Assembly (NCBI GenBank): GCA_024516035.1
Contig: CM044962.1
Location: forward strand, 1,922,437 to 1,986,436
DNA from: Bactericera cockerelli
Taxonomy: Eukaryota > Arthropoda > Insecta > Hemiptera > Triozidae
Length of the DNA: 64,000 nucleotides
Direction: 5' to 3'
Shown here: piece by piece, positions 22,301 through 32,100 of the stretch
Numbering within the stretch: position 1 is the first letter of the stretch
How the letters are laid out: each line of letters opens with the position of its first letter
Program-made: the position numbers and the translations under genes
The notes under the pieces: model-generated
What the model was told of the DNA's origin: nothing
Seen by the model: only the letters and a program-made list of their open reading frames with translations
Databases searched by the model: none

Positions 22301-22929
22301 CACCTCAGACATGAATCCAATCAGCCGATATATTCGAACGCTATTCTCGAAGCAGCGGTAGTTGGGGGTGGGAGGATCAGATGCTTGCAGGTTCGGTGCC
22401 TTGATGTGGTCCTGAAAAAAATAATTCTCAACAAATACTACACTTAGGGCCGTATTATGAAACAGGATAAGTATTTTAAAACAAGATTTTCCGCCACGAA
22501 GACTGGCTACAGCTCCGTTACGCCACAGAGACAATTCATACATATATACAGCTACACTGATGTATACATTACTACATACTTAAGTTCCTAGTTCTGATTT
22601 TTAGGTGCGGAGCTACATAATATATTTATTTTACTTACAAATGCATGACTTTGTGCACATAATATGTAATTATACTAATTATATACTTAGGTTCCTAGTT
22701 CCGCGATTTTTTTAGATAGGTACCTGGTACATGTACATAATTATAGGTGCACTGGTAGTCAAGTGGTTAACGCGCTAGTCTGGTAATCCAGGTAGCGCGG
22801 GGATCCGTTAGTTCGAATCCCCAATTTTTCCTCATTTATTTGAGTTTGTGACAACATAATAATGAGACTCTGAGGGTTAGGTACGTGATAGAAATTAATT
22901 CAAGTATTATTATATTTCCTACTTACCAT
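16302..22929 (-). CDS. Odorant receptor, insect 7tm_6 family
   Basis: Exons in minus order: ATG at 22929-22927, 22411-22304, 21864-21741, 20973-20785, 20174-19965, 18869-18668, 18194-17987, 17459-17221 and 16482-16302, about 487 residues. The sum is divisible by three. Insect odorant receptors are seven-pass ligand-gated channels of sensory neurons that work with Orco. Family signals are the LPFEMWTPFNL segment, IHLNGQFQILAKYL, FETDCIVLLIKRHQ, the ELLERGND...SHW segment, RLLLLRMCQRP and a C-terminal FVSVLRFSYSVLALLRQ. Exon 3 is best ended at a weak donor (GTTCAA at 21740) because the strong GTAAGT at 21687 is out of phase with exon 4. Exon 4 could end at 20785 or at a second in-phase donor a few bases on, and exon 5 could start at 20174 or 20183. 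The exon 7 acceptor (TTTAAG) is weak. The last intron is a transposon (see 16489-17218). Confidence 0.88.
16481..16488. repeat. Target-site duplication ACCTAGGA (left copy)
   Basis: It directly abuts the CAGGGAT terminus of the element at 16489. The identical octamer is at 17219-17226 on the other side. It contains the acceptor AG of the last receptor intron on the minus strand. Confidence 0.85.
16489..17218. mobile_element. hAT-like non-autonomous element forming an intron
   Basis: The left terminus is CAGGGATATCGATATT and the right terminus, inverted, is TAGGGATGCCAATATCGA. CAGGGAT-type ends with an 8-bp target duplication (ACCTAGGA on both sides) are hAT features. The 730-bp body has no coding capacity and carries ATCGATATT-rich subrepeats at both ends (16492-16740, 17094-17210). 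The intron of the receptor, 16483-17220, equals the element plus one target copy exactly. Confidence 0.85.
17219..17226. repeat. Target-site duplication ACCTAGGA (right copy)
   Basis: This is the second copy of the octamer. On the minus strand it reads TCCTAGGT, and its AG|GT is the exon-8 donor junction. Confidence 0.85.
17487..17585. repeat. Short tandem array beside receptor exon 8
   Basis: Unit of about 24 bp (ACTAGTTCCTGAAAACTAAGT), four copies, starting 25-30 bp inside the intron upstream of exon 8. On the receptor strand each unit contains TTTTCAGGAAC, an acceptor-like string. Confidence 0.8.
18180..18660 (-). repeat. Array of about five copies of the receptor exon-7 acceptor region
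   Basis: The unit is about 85-100 bp. Read on the minus strand, each copy carries TTGAATTGCTTGACTTTRAG followed by AGAGGTCAAC, the acceptor and first codons of exon 7 (18194). The copies begin near 18186, 18294, 18378, 18465 and 18551 and fill most of the intron. Confidence 0.85.
19028..19335 (+). mobile_element. tRNA(Ala)-like SINE, family C
   Basis: Head GCGATTAGCTCAGTGGTTAA, then the family body with CAGTAGCTCCTGTTTCATGG and a tail ATCTTTTTAAAA. It lies in a receptor intron on the opposite strand. A fragment of family A (19336-19475) follows. Confidence 0.8.
19550..19680 (-). mobile_element. Interspersed repeat, family H
   Basis: Inverted copy recognised by AAGGGCGGGGTTATTGCC and CTTCCACCCAACCC. 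Confidence 0.65.
19926..19964 (-). repeat. Pentanucleotide array starting at the receptor exon-5 donor
   Basis: On the receptor strand the donor A|GTAAGA at 19964 continues directly into TAAGA repeats (one unit altered), so the array grows out of the splice donor sequence. Confidence 0.85.
20310..20475 (-). mobile_element. Interspersed element, family I
   Basis: It starts GGGTGGCGTCATCGTGAACG on the plus strand and ends in CTATTATAGTCCCCCAGCC-like terminal units. It lies in a receptor intron. Confidence 0.65.
21262..21320 (-). mobile_element. SINE family B head fragment
   Basis: Only the tRNA-like part is left (ATTTACCACTGAGCTACCGG on the plus strand), in a receptor intron. Confidence 0.6.
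22072..22235 (+). mobile_element. Interspersed repeat, family H
   Basis: Hallmarks are GGTTGGGTGGAAGGGTTTGT and AATAACCCCGCCCTTTAGTT, with an AT-rich tail containing TAATAAAGCATT. Confidence 0.7.
22748..22915 (+). mobile_element. tRNA-like SINE, family D
   Basis: GCACTGGTAGTCAAGTGGTT head and GTTCGAATCCCC B box. It lies in intron 1 of the receptor, on the opposite strand. Confidence 0.75.
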
Positions 22930-22990
22930 GACAGAATTTGGGGTCCCAGGACGAAACTTGTAGCTCAAGTGAAAGGTCACTCAAAATTAC
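22921..22990 (-). other. Probable odorant receptor first exon ending in the start codon
   Basis: On the minus strand ATG (22929-22927) is followed immediately by GTAAGT (22926-22921). Joining it to the CAG|GAC acceptor at 22411 gives Met-Asp-His-Ile in the frame of exon 2, which has no ATG of its own at its start. The exon would hold 5' UTR plus only the initiation codon. Its 5' limit is unknown. Confidence 0.65.
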
Positions 22991-23429
22991 CGGAGAAAGA
23001 AACATTGGAAATAGATAATAAAATTAATTATTTGTGAATGCACTTACAATACTTACTGTTTCTTGAGTAGAATTTCGTGTTCTAGAGTCAGGCAGTATTT
23101 CATAAAAGCTATATAATAATACAGTAGAACCCCGTTATTATGATCCCCAATATCATGAACTTCGGATCTTTTTATTTATTTTTTCCTCAAGAAGTTTGTT
23201 ACGAAATGAAAATTTCCTCCCATTCTATAGACTTTTTTAGATCCTCACAATAGTTCTAAGTACTTATATACCTATATATGTACCTAAATTAACATTCAAA
23301 TACATGTTCAATTGTTCATATGTTCAAAATTTGCTTATTTTCCTTATTTTACCTATAATTATATGGAACCCCCATATTATGAACTTTTACATTGAACCCC
23401 GCTATTATGAACTACCCCTGGTCCCAATC

Positions 23430-23527
23430 AGGATAACTTGTCTTGTCCCGGCTGAGTTTCGAACCCACGACCTCTGGTACCTCTGGATTCACAGAGTGCC
23501 GCCTTTACCAATGAGCTACCAGGACAG
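23430..23527 (-). mobile_element. SINE family B head fragment
   Basis: tRNA-like part only (TTTCGAACCCACGACCTCTG, GAGCTACCAGGACAG on the plus strand). Confidence 0.65.
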
Positions 23528-23669
23528 ACTGTATATACGGGATACACAACATTTATCAAATTAAATTGCGTACGTAACGTAGCCATCTGCATGGTCAATG
23601 GTCACACCACATATCACAAAGATGTTTTTACACTTTTTACTCTCCTTTTGACTATTCTGGAAACGGAAA

Positions 23670-23765
23670 AAATGGGTCAGAATTTTCCGCTCCGGTCGAG
23701 ATTCGAACCCGCAACCTCCGGGTCAGTAACCAATGCTCTTAACCACTGAGCCACGGAGGTACATC
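23670..23765 (-). mobile_element. tRNA-like SINE head, family A/C relative
   Basis: ATTCGAACCCGCAACCTCCG and GCTCTTAACCACTGAGCCAC on the plus strand form an inverted tRNA-like head. The body resembles family A (CAGAATTTTCCGCTCCGGTC). Confidence 0.55.
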
Positions 23766-23989
23766 CCATACTAACTCGAGTGAACCATTCACGAGGAAGT
23801 AATGTGTCCTTACTTGACAGAGTATTATATAGGTTGTGTTTCTCAATAGCATTTTACTTCCGATAAATTTCTAATATTAGAAATCGGGAGTATAGTTTTT
23901 GTTTTTTATCTTGTATTAAAATTCAGAGTTCGAAGATAATTCTCACTTAAACATTTCAATCAATGTTGCTGCATTGCTGGTTTGGTTTT

Positions 23990-24235
23990 AATTTGAACTT
24001 TTTTTTTAATTTGGGTTTAATGTTGATTTTAACTGCATGGACGCATGGTCACATCACGACGGGGGTGTTACCCTCCTTTCGCAGGAAATTCACAATCCTG
24101 CTACCCACATTATCCTCACCCAAGCTGAGTGGGACCGGGAATAGCCATCCAAGTCATAGCCTCGCTGGACGTTGTTGAACTTGGGTGACTGAATGAGAAC
24201 TAGTGTATTTAACGTGTCATCAACACTGGCCTCGT
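23990..24235 (-). mobile_element. 5S-rRNA-derived SINE, family G
   Basis: Inverted copy with GGGTTTAATGTTGATTTTAA, GGACGTTGTTGAACTTGGGTGACT and ACACTGGC marking tail to head. A family B SINE follows it (24250-24460, plus strand). Confidence 0.7.
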
Positions 24236-24249
24236 TTGGTTTTAATTTC

Positions 24250-24460
24250 TGTACCGGTAGCTCAGTGGTAAAGGCGGCACTCTGTGAATCCAGAGATTCC
24301 CGAGGTCTTGGGTTCGAAACCCAGCCGGGACATGACAAGTTATCCACCTATTTGGGATTTTTATCACATAATAATATGTCTTGGGCTTACTGCTGGAATA
24401 ATAGGACTTAAGAGTCCTAATCGGGCAGTATAAATGAGGCGATATTATTGTTATTATTAG
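24250..24460 (+). mobile_element. tRNA-like SINE, family B
   Basis: Complete copy with CGGTAGCTCAGTGGTAAAGG head, GGTTCGAAACCC box and TAATCGGGCAGTATAAATGA end. Confidence 0.8.
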
Positions 24461-24675
24461 CCTATAAAGTCGCTGCATTTGGTTGAAATCCTGCTATAAA
24501 ATAGAAGAAGTTGTATCAATTAGTTATGGTTAGGCAGTACTAGTTTAATAATATTAGATAATTGTATTGTTACCCCCGTCAATATTGTGCACATGCCTAC
24601 AAAACTTTCAAACTTTTTCAATTCGAAAGTATAATTGGTATACCTACATATTATAATGAATAATGTATCATAAAA

Positions 24676-24800
24676 CCGACCTCAGTATTAGCTTGATTGA
24701 TAAGGTGGCAGGCTTGTAACCTGAAGGTCGGTGGTTCAAGTCCCGGTTTCAGCGTAGATTTAGCAAAGTGAGTTTGAGTAGTTGCACTTTAGAAATATCC
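24676..24800 (+). mobile_element. tRNA-like SINE, family E, interrupted
   Basis: The head and GGTTCAAGTCCCGG box are at 24676-24760. The expected CACGAAAGTGATTGACAC tail reappears at about 25140-25165, so about 340 bp of other repeat (ending GGGTCCCGCGCC...) seems inserted. Confidence 0.6.
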
Positions 24801-26105
24801 GATTTGGCAGATGGTAAGGGCCCTGCGATTTTGGGGGCCCTTGCCAATTTCAGGTCTCGAGAATTAAGCTTACTTAAGTTATTAAGTGTTTTTGAATGAC
24901 CTATACCTTTCACACATATTCTTTTTTTATAATACATATTTAGACATTTGTACTATTATTCACAAAAAATGTTGCCTGCGGCGCTATAAAAGTGGTTTTA
25001 GATCGGTGTTCAGGACACATGGCTTTGATCAAGATTTTAAAAATAGTAGTTTAGAATAAACTCGGTATATAATTTGGGGTCCCGCGCCTTGAAATGCCAA
25101 GGGTCCCGCACAAGATAATCTGGGACTGAGTATAGTTGTGATAGCACGAAAGTGATTGACACAAATATGATAATATTTATTTCAGAAAAATATATCTATA
25201 TCAAAATTTATCAGAGGTACCTACTGACTCGAACCGTCTTCGCGAGGAAGATTTTTTGATCAAATTGAAATTAAACGTAGAAAAATAATCTAGAATGTAG
25301 CTGTGCATCATCATCATCATAGGGTGGCGTCATCGTGAACGATGGTAGCCAGACAATGGAGGAATGACTCAGTACTTCTACCACTGTCTTTACAAGGAGG
25401 CCAATAATTGACAAGGGTCCAAAGAACCAATGTAGCTTTTACAAGAAATAAAACCAATTTAAAGAGAATCGGTTAATACTTTCGTTTTGAAATTCTACTG
25501 ACCGGCCTATGTGTAGGGTGTACCTCAAAATAAATATACATTCGATAAATAAATAAAATAGTACATTTTTAAATTTTATTGGATAAATAATAATTTATGA
25601 TTGAGCTCTGATATTTAAGAAAACCTACAAATTCGGACCAATAGGTATGTAGAAAACTAAGGATTCTGTAATTTCTTTTGTCTCTAAATTCCTTATTTAA
25701 AGCTATCAATAAAACAAATTTACATAGAATCGGTTAATATTTTTGGAGGTATGTACAAGTGACTTATGTAAAATTCTCAGAATAGGTATAGAAAAATTGA
25801 GATATTGTTTTAAAAAAAACTTTTATAAAAAACTAGCCCCAAGTTCCCACGATGGTTGATCAGTTCATCACACTGCATATGTATCACACATAGTTTTGAC
25901 TTGCCCATATGTTATTTACAATATTGATGGGTTTTTATTGATGAATCAAATAATAACACTCTTTAGTGGAAGGTAACCACTAGGCGAGATTAATGCTCAA
26001 AGCATTTTCTACCACATCCGCATGGCTAGCGAGTGCTTAACCACTGAGCTATTTGTGCGCTGGCTATTTATTTTATTTATTTTTAAATTGTTGATGGTCC
26101 AATGT
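24800..26105. other. Intergenic, repeat-derived
   Basis: No gene is seen. It contains a family I copy (25305-25440, minus), AT-rich DNA, and inverted fragments of family D (25950-26015) and family C (26022-26060) just past the FBPase stop codon. Confidence 0.6.
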
Positions 26106-29100
26106 TCAAGATTTTGAGTTGTGCTTTTTAATGATGGCCAGTAGGTCCTCGACGTCTTCCTTGCTGCCCAGAAAGATGGGAGACCGCTGGTGAATGCCCA
26201 CCGGTTGAATGTCCAGAATGCTGATCTCACCATTGGACGCCAGGCCCCCTGCTTCCTGCACGATGAACGCCATGGGGTTCCCCTCGTACATCAGTCGGAG
26301 CTGAGAATGGACAAAAAGAGTAGAGTCACGAGAAGAAATTTATGAGAGTTATTATTATTATTATTATTCAATTCAATGTATTTATTGTAATAATAAAACA
26401 GATGTTGACCTCACAATGGCTTGATCAACATCCAATTACTTATAATCACATAACAAATAAATAAAAATAAAAAATAAAACAAAAAAAAAGAGAGAAAGAA
26501 GAAAAATAACTCTTTATTAGAAGAACATATATAGGGTGTCCCGTATACAGATGCATATATTTTGACGGTAGGTTCAGCCCACCGTGGACTATTATATAAG
26601 CGAAACTTGCAGTGGGACATTTTGTTTTGTTAAGGAGTTATGGCCAAATCCCTGTTTTTCCCACAGGTCTAGAGGTCACTTGGATCGATGCACGTTTTCA
26701 AATAAATGATAGCCAGCAGGTGAGTTTTGACTTCATGTATGGATAGTCATGTATATTTCCCTTAAAATGCAGTTGGTTGCATCGAAAAATATTGAAAGAC
26801 CACACAGATATTTAATCATAAGTTCAATTTTTTTTCTCAAAAATTCGATTTTCCCTTTTTTTCCTTTCCTGAATTTAGAGTACTTCTACGATTGCAATTC
26901 TGCGTATCACAAGTTAAAAAAATACCCTTTACTTTGTTTTTTTAGGGCTATATGTACTAAAAAATTTGGGCTAAAAATACTAAAATAAATAGATTTGATT
27001 TGATTCATGATTCGTCATTGCTACTATATATGGTCCTTTGGAATTGAAAAATGCCATAGTTGAATGGTAAAAAAACCACCGGTCCACTCACTTTTCCCTT
27101 AGGGGCATCCTTGGTAGCCGGGTACATGAATATGCCCCCACACTTGAGCGTCCTGTGCTAAAACACCATTTTAATATAGTAGAAAGTAGAATATAGAATA
27201 TAGATAGAGAAAAAACCATGAGTTCCACTCACTTTTCCCTTGGGCGCATCCTTGGTAGCCGGGTACATGAAGATATCCCCCCGTACTTGAGCGTCCTGTG
27301 CTAAAACACCATTTTAATATAGAAGAAAGTAGAATATAGATAGAGAAAAAACCATGGGTTCCACTCACTTTTCCCTTGGGCGCATCCTTGGTAGCCGGTT
27401 ACATGAAGATATCCCCGTACTTGAGCGTCCTGTGCTAAAACACCATTTTAATATAGAAGAAAGTAGAATATAGATAGAAAAAAAACCATGGGTTCCACTC
27501 ACTTTTCCCTTGGGCGCATCCTTGGTAGCCGGGTACATGAAAATGCCCCCATACTTGAGCGTCCTGTGCTAAAACACCATTTTAATATAGAAGAAAGTAG
27601 AATATAGATAGAGAAAAAACCATGGGTTCCACTCACTTTTCCCTTCGGGGCATCCTTGGTAGCCGGGTACATGAAGATATCATGAAGTCCTGTGCTAAAA
27701 CACCATTTTAATATAGAAGAAAGTAGAATATAGATAGATAGAGAAAAAACCACCGGTCCACTCACTTTTCCCTTGGGCGCATCCTTGGTAGCCGGGTACA
27801 TGAAGATATCACCGTACTTGAGCGTCCTGTGCTAAAACACCATTTTAATATAGTAGAAAGTAGAATATAGATAGAGAAAAAACCATGGGTTCCACTCACT
27901 TTTCCCTTAGGTGCATCCTTGGTAGCCGGGTACATGAAGATATCACCGTACTTGAGCGTCCTGTGAATATAGATAGAGAAAAAACCATGGGTTCCACTCA
28001 CTTTTCCCTTAGGTGCATCCTTGGTAGCCGGGTACATGAAGATATCACCGTACTTGAGCGTCCTGTGAATATAGATAGAGAAAAAACCATGGGTTCCACT
28101 CACTTTTCCCTTGGGAGCATCCTTGGTAGCCGGGTACATGAAGATATCACCGTACTTGAGCGTCCTGTGCTAAAACACCATTTTAATATAGTAGAAAGTA
28201 GAATATAGATAGAGAAAAAACCATGGGTTCCACTCACTTTTCCTTAGGTGCATCCTTGGTAGCCGGGTACATGAAGTTGCCCCCATACTTGAGCGTCCTG
28301 TGCTAAAACACCATTTTAATATAGTAGAATATAGATAGAGAAAAAACCATGGGTTCCACTCACTTTTCCCTTAGGTGCATCCTTGGATTCCTTGGTAGCC
28401 GGGTACATGAAGATATCATGAAGTCCTGTGCTAAAACACCATTTTAATATAGAAGAAAGTAGAATATAGATAAAGAAAAAACCATGGGTTCCACTCACTT
28501 TTCCCTTGGGAGCATCCTTGGTAGCCGGGTACATGAAGATATCATGAAGTCCTGTGCTAAAACACCATTTTAATATAGAAGAAAGTAGAATATAGATAAA
28601 GAAAAAACCACCGGTCCACTCACTTTTCCCTTGGGAGCATCCTTGGTAGCCGGGTACATGAAGATATCATGAAGTCCTGTGCTAAAACACCATTTTAATA
28701 TAGAAGAAAGTAGAATATAGATAAAGAAAAAACCATGGGTTCCACTCACTTTTCCCTTGGGAGCATCCTTGGTAGCCGGGTACATGAAGATATCATGAAG
28801 TCCTGTGCTAAAACACCATTTTAATATAGAAGAAAGTAGAATATAGATAAAGAAAAAACCATGGGTTCCACTCACTTTTCCCTTGGGAGCATCCTTGGTA
28901 GCCGGGTACATGAAGATATCATGAAGTCCTGTGCTAAAACACCATTTTAATATAGAAGAAAGTAGAATATAGATAAAGAAAAAACCACCGGTCCACTCAC
29001 TTTTCCCTTGGGAGCATCCTTGGTAGCCGGGTACATGAAGATATCATGAAGTCCTGTGCTAAAACACCATTTTAATATAGAAGAAAGTAGAATATAGATA

Positions 29101-32100
29101 GAGAAAAAACCATGGGTTCCACTCACTTTTCCCTTGGGCGCATCCTTGGTAGCCGGGTACATGAATATGCCCCCGTACTTGAGCGTCCTGTGCACGTCAG
29201 CCACCATGGACCCGATGTAGCGGGCGCCATACGGCTTGCCAGTGGGCGGGGTCTTCTTCTGCTCCACGTACTCCCTCACTGCCGGGTCCCACAGCGAGGT
29301 ATAGCCCTCATTGATGCTGTAGATTTTGCCCCGAGACGGAATCCTGATGTTGTAGTCCGACAGCACGAACTCTCCGATTGCCTGGGGGAACGAATAATAA
29401 TAATAACACTCTTTTTAGTGGAAGCTAACCACCAGGTGAGGCTTATTCAACAGAATCTAAACAAAAGGCTTCTCAAACTCTCTGAGAAGCTTAAACTTGA
29501 TTAGATAACGAAGCTAAATCTTCCACACACAAAGGGCCCAATGTGGCTGAGGTGTATGGGCAATCCAAACCTATAATAAGAAGACTTGGATTTATGAAAT
29601 GAAATGAAAAATGGGGTTAGTGCTCAAATTGCCGTTATCGTTGAAGGAAAATCTGGAGAAGATCCCTGGAATATTCAACCTGTCCGAAGTTCAATCCTGT
29701 GATGTCATCCTGGGGACGGCGCATATCCTGCGAAAGTTTGGAGTTTGAATTTGAATGCAGTCTTACATGTTAACGTCCAAGGAATATGGTTTACTCCAGA
29801 TGTTAATGTATCTGCGTGGTGACACCTGTTAAGCTAGAAGCATTAAAAGGCACTAACAACCACTTCTCTTAAAGTCAGGTTTCTCCTACATCCAGTTCTC
29901 TTTTATCCAGTTTATCTCCTACATCCAGTTCTCTTTTATCCAGGTTTGACTGTACTAAATATTGGCGGAAGGAAAATCTACAAGCAACTTACAGGGTCCA
30001 GATAATGGCGGAAGGAAAATTTACAAGCAACTTACAGGGTCCAGATAATGGCGGAAGGAAAATCTACACTGAAACTTACAGGGTAGGAAAATCTACACTG
30101 AAACTTACAGGGTGGGAAAATCTACACTGAAACTTACAGGGTCCAGATAATGGCGGAAGGAAAATCTACACTGAAACTTACAGGGTCCAGATAATGGCGG
30201 AAGGAAAATGTACACTGAAACTTACAGGGTAAGAAAATCTACACTGAAACTTACAGGGTGGGAAAATCTACACTGAAACTTACAGGGTGGGAAAATCTAC
30301 ACTGAAACTTACAGGGAAGGAAAATCTCTACTGAAACTTACAGGGTGGGAAAATCTACACTGAAACTTACAGGGTAGGAAAATCTACACTGAAACTTACA
30401 GGGTAGGAAAATCTCCACTGAAACTTACAGGGTAGGAAAATGTACACTGAAACTTACAGGGTGGGAAAATCTACACTGAAACTTACAGGGAAGGAAAATC
30501 TACACTGAAACTTATAGGGTGGGAAAATCTACACTGAAACTTACAGGGTGGGAAAATCCACACTGAAACTTACAGGGTAGGAAAATCTACACTGAAACTT
30601 ACAGGGTAGGAAAATCTACACTGAAACTTATAGGGTGGGAAAATCTACACTGAAACTTACAGGGTGGGAAAATCCACACTGAAACTTACAGGGTAGGAAA
30701 ATCTACACTGAAACTTACAGGGTGGGAAAATCTACACTGAAACTTACAGGGTCCAACATGAAGCCGTGCACCCCCGCCCCCTTGCCCACACTGAGCACCA
30801 CCATGGTGGCACTGCCATACAGGGCGTAGCCAGCAGCCACCATCTCCGCGCCCTTCTGCAGGGCGTCGCCAGTACTCACTGGGCCCTGGGATTGTTTCCT
30901 GCAACACGACATCAATTTCAATTTCCATTGTACATGAAATACATAAATGTGTAAATACAACGTCACGATTAGATAATTATAATAATATAGTATAGTAAAA
31001 GAAATTAAAAAAGGGTTAGAGAGATAATTTAAAAAAAAATTAAAAGTAAGTGTATTTAAAGTAGTTAAAAGTAATAAAAAAAAAAACTATGAGCGCGCGA
31101 TTAGCACAATGGTTAAGCACTCGCTTGCTATGCGGAAGGTCCCGGGTTCGAATCCCCGCGCCGACAAAATTTTGTATAAAAAATTATGTTACAATTGTTT
31201 GTAAGGGGTACCTCCCGGTGCGCTCGTGTTGATCCAGTATTGTGTCACTTCTCCCCCGTCAGAGGGGAGGCACACTATTATTATTATTAAACATATTGTT
31301 TAATACAATAACGTCTACCGTAGCTCCTGTTTATTTAAAAATAAATATTATTATTTCAATTTTTAATAGGAGGACAACGTACAATATTTACAGTATGAAA
31401 TTATATAAAAAAAATAATATGAAAATAAAGAAAGATGAAAATAATATACAGGGTGTAACAGACTAAATGTAAAATCTCTTAAGAGGTGGTAGTATAGATC
31501 ATTTCCAACCATTAATGTTCTATAACACTTTTGATTTAACTCAGTGGTTCTCGAGATATTATTTTTTTGAATTATTTTTACAAGTCCCCTGCCGCTCGAC
31601 AAAGAATGGCATCTAACTCCGTAAATACAGTAGATGAAGCAATAGATTTAACTTTTTCCATAAGATAACAATATTTCACTATTATTTAGACTAGATTTAT
31701 TCTTAAAAAGTGCACACGTACTGAAAAAAATCGGCAGTAGCGGAAAATTTATCGCGAACATGAAATCCACCTGAAACTTAAGCCGCCATTTTCTCAAAAT
31801 ACTGCTCTCATAAAGTATTGGTTTCATTTATGTAAAAACTTGCTTGAAGTCTTATCTTTCAGAAAATATGACACACTTGATATAAAACTTTCATTTTTTA
31901 TTGAAACCAAGAGAAACTAAAAAAAAAGTCAGTCAGTACTACTAACTGTACCTACTAGGCTACCATCCTACTTTTACCTAGGGAACTAATTTTTTTCTTC
32001 AATTTGACAAATTATGGTTGTCATTTACTTTCCAACGGCCCAAAAAATTAGCCTCAGTCGATTCATTGATAAGTCTGCGGACTCTTAACTTGGAGGTCAC

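Noticed and set aside
27499..29366. Minus-strand open frames of 100-139 residues repeating [15 protein letters not shown]
   Set aside because: They are read-through of the partial exon-6 copies and their introns in the FBPase array, not separate genes; only 29381-29127 is the real exon.
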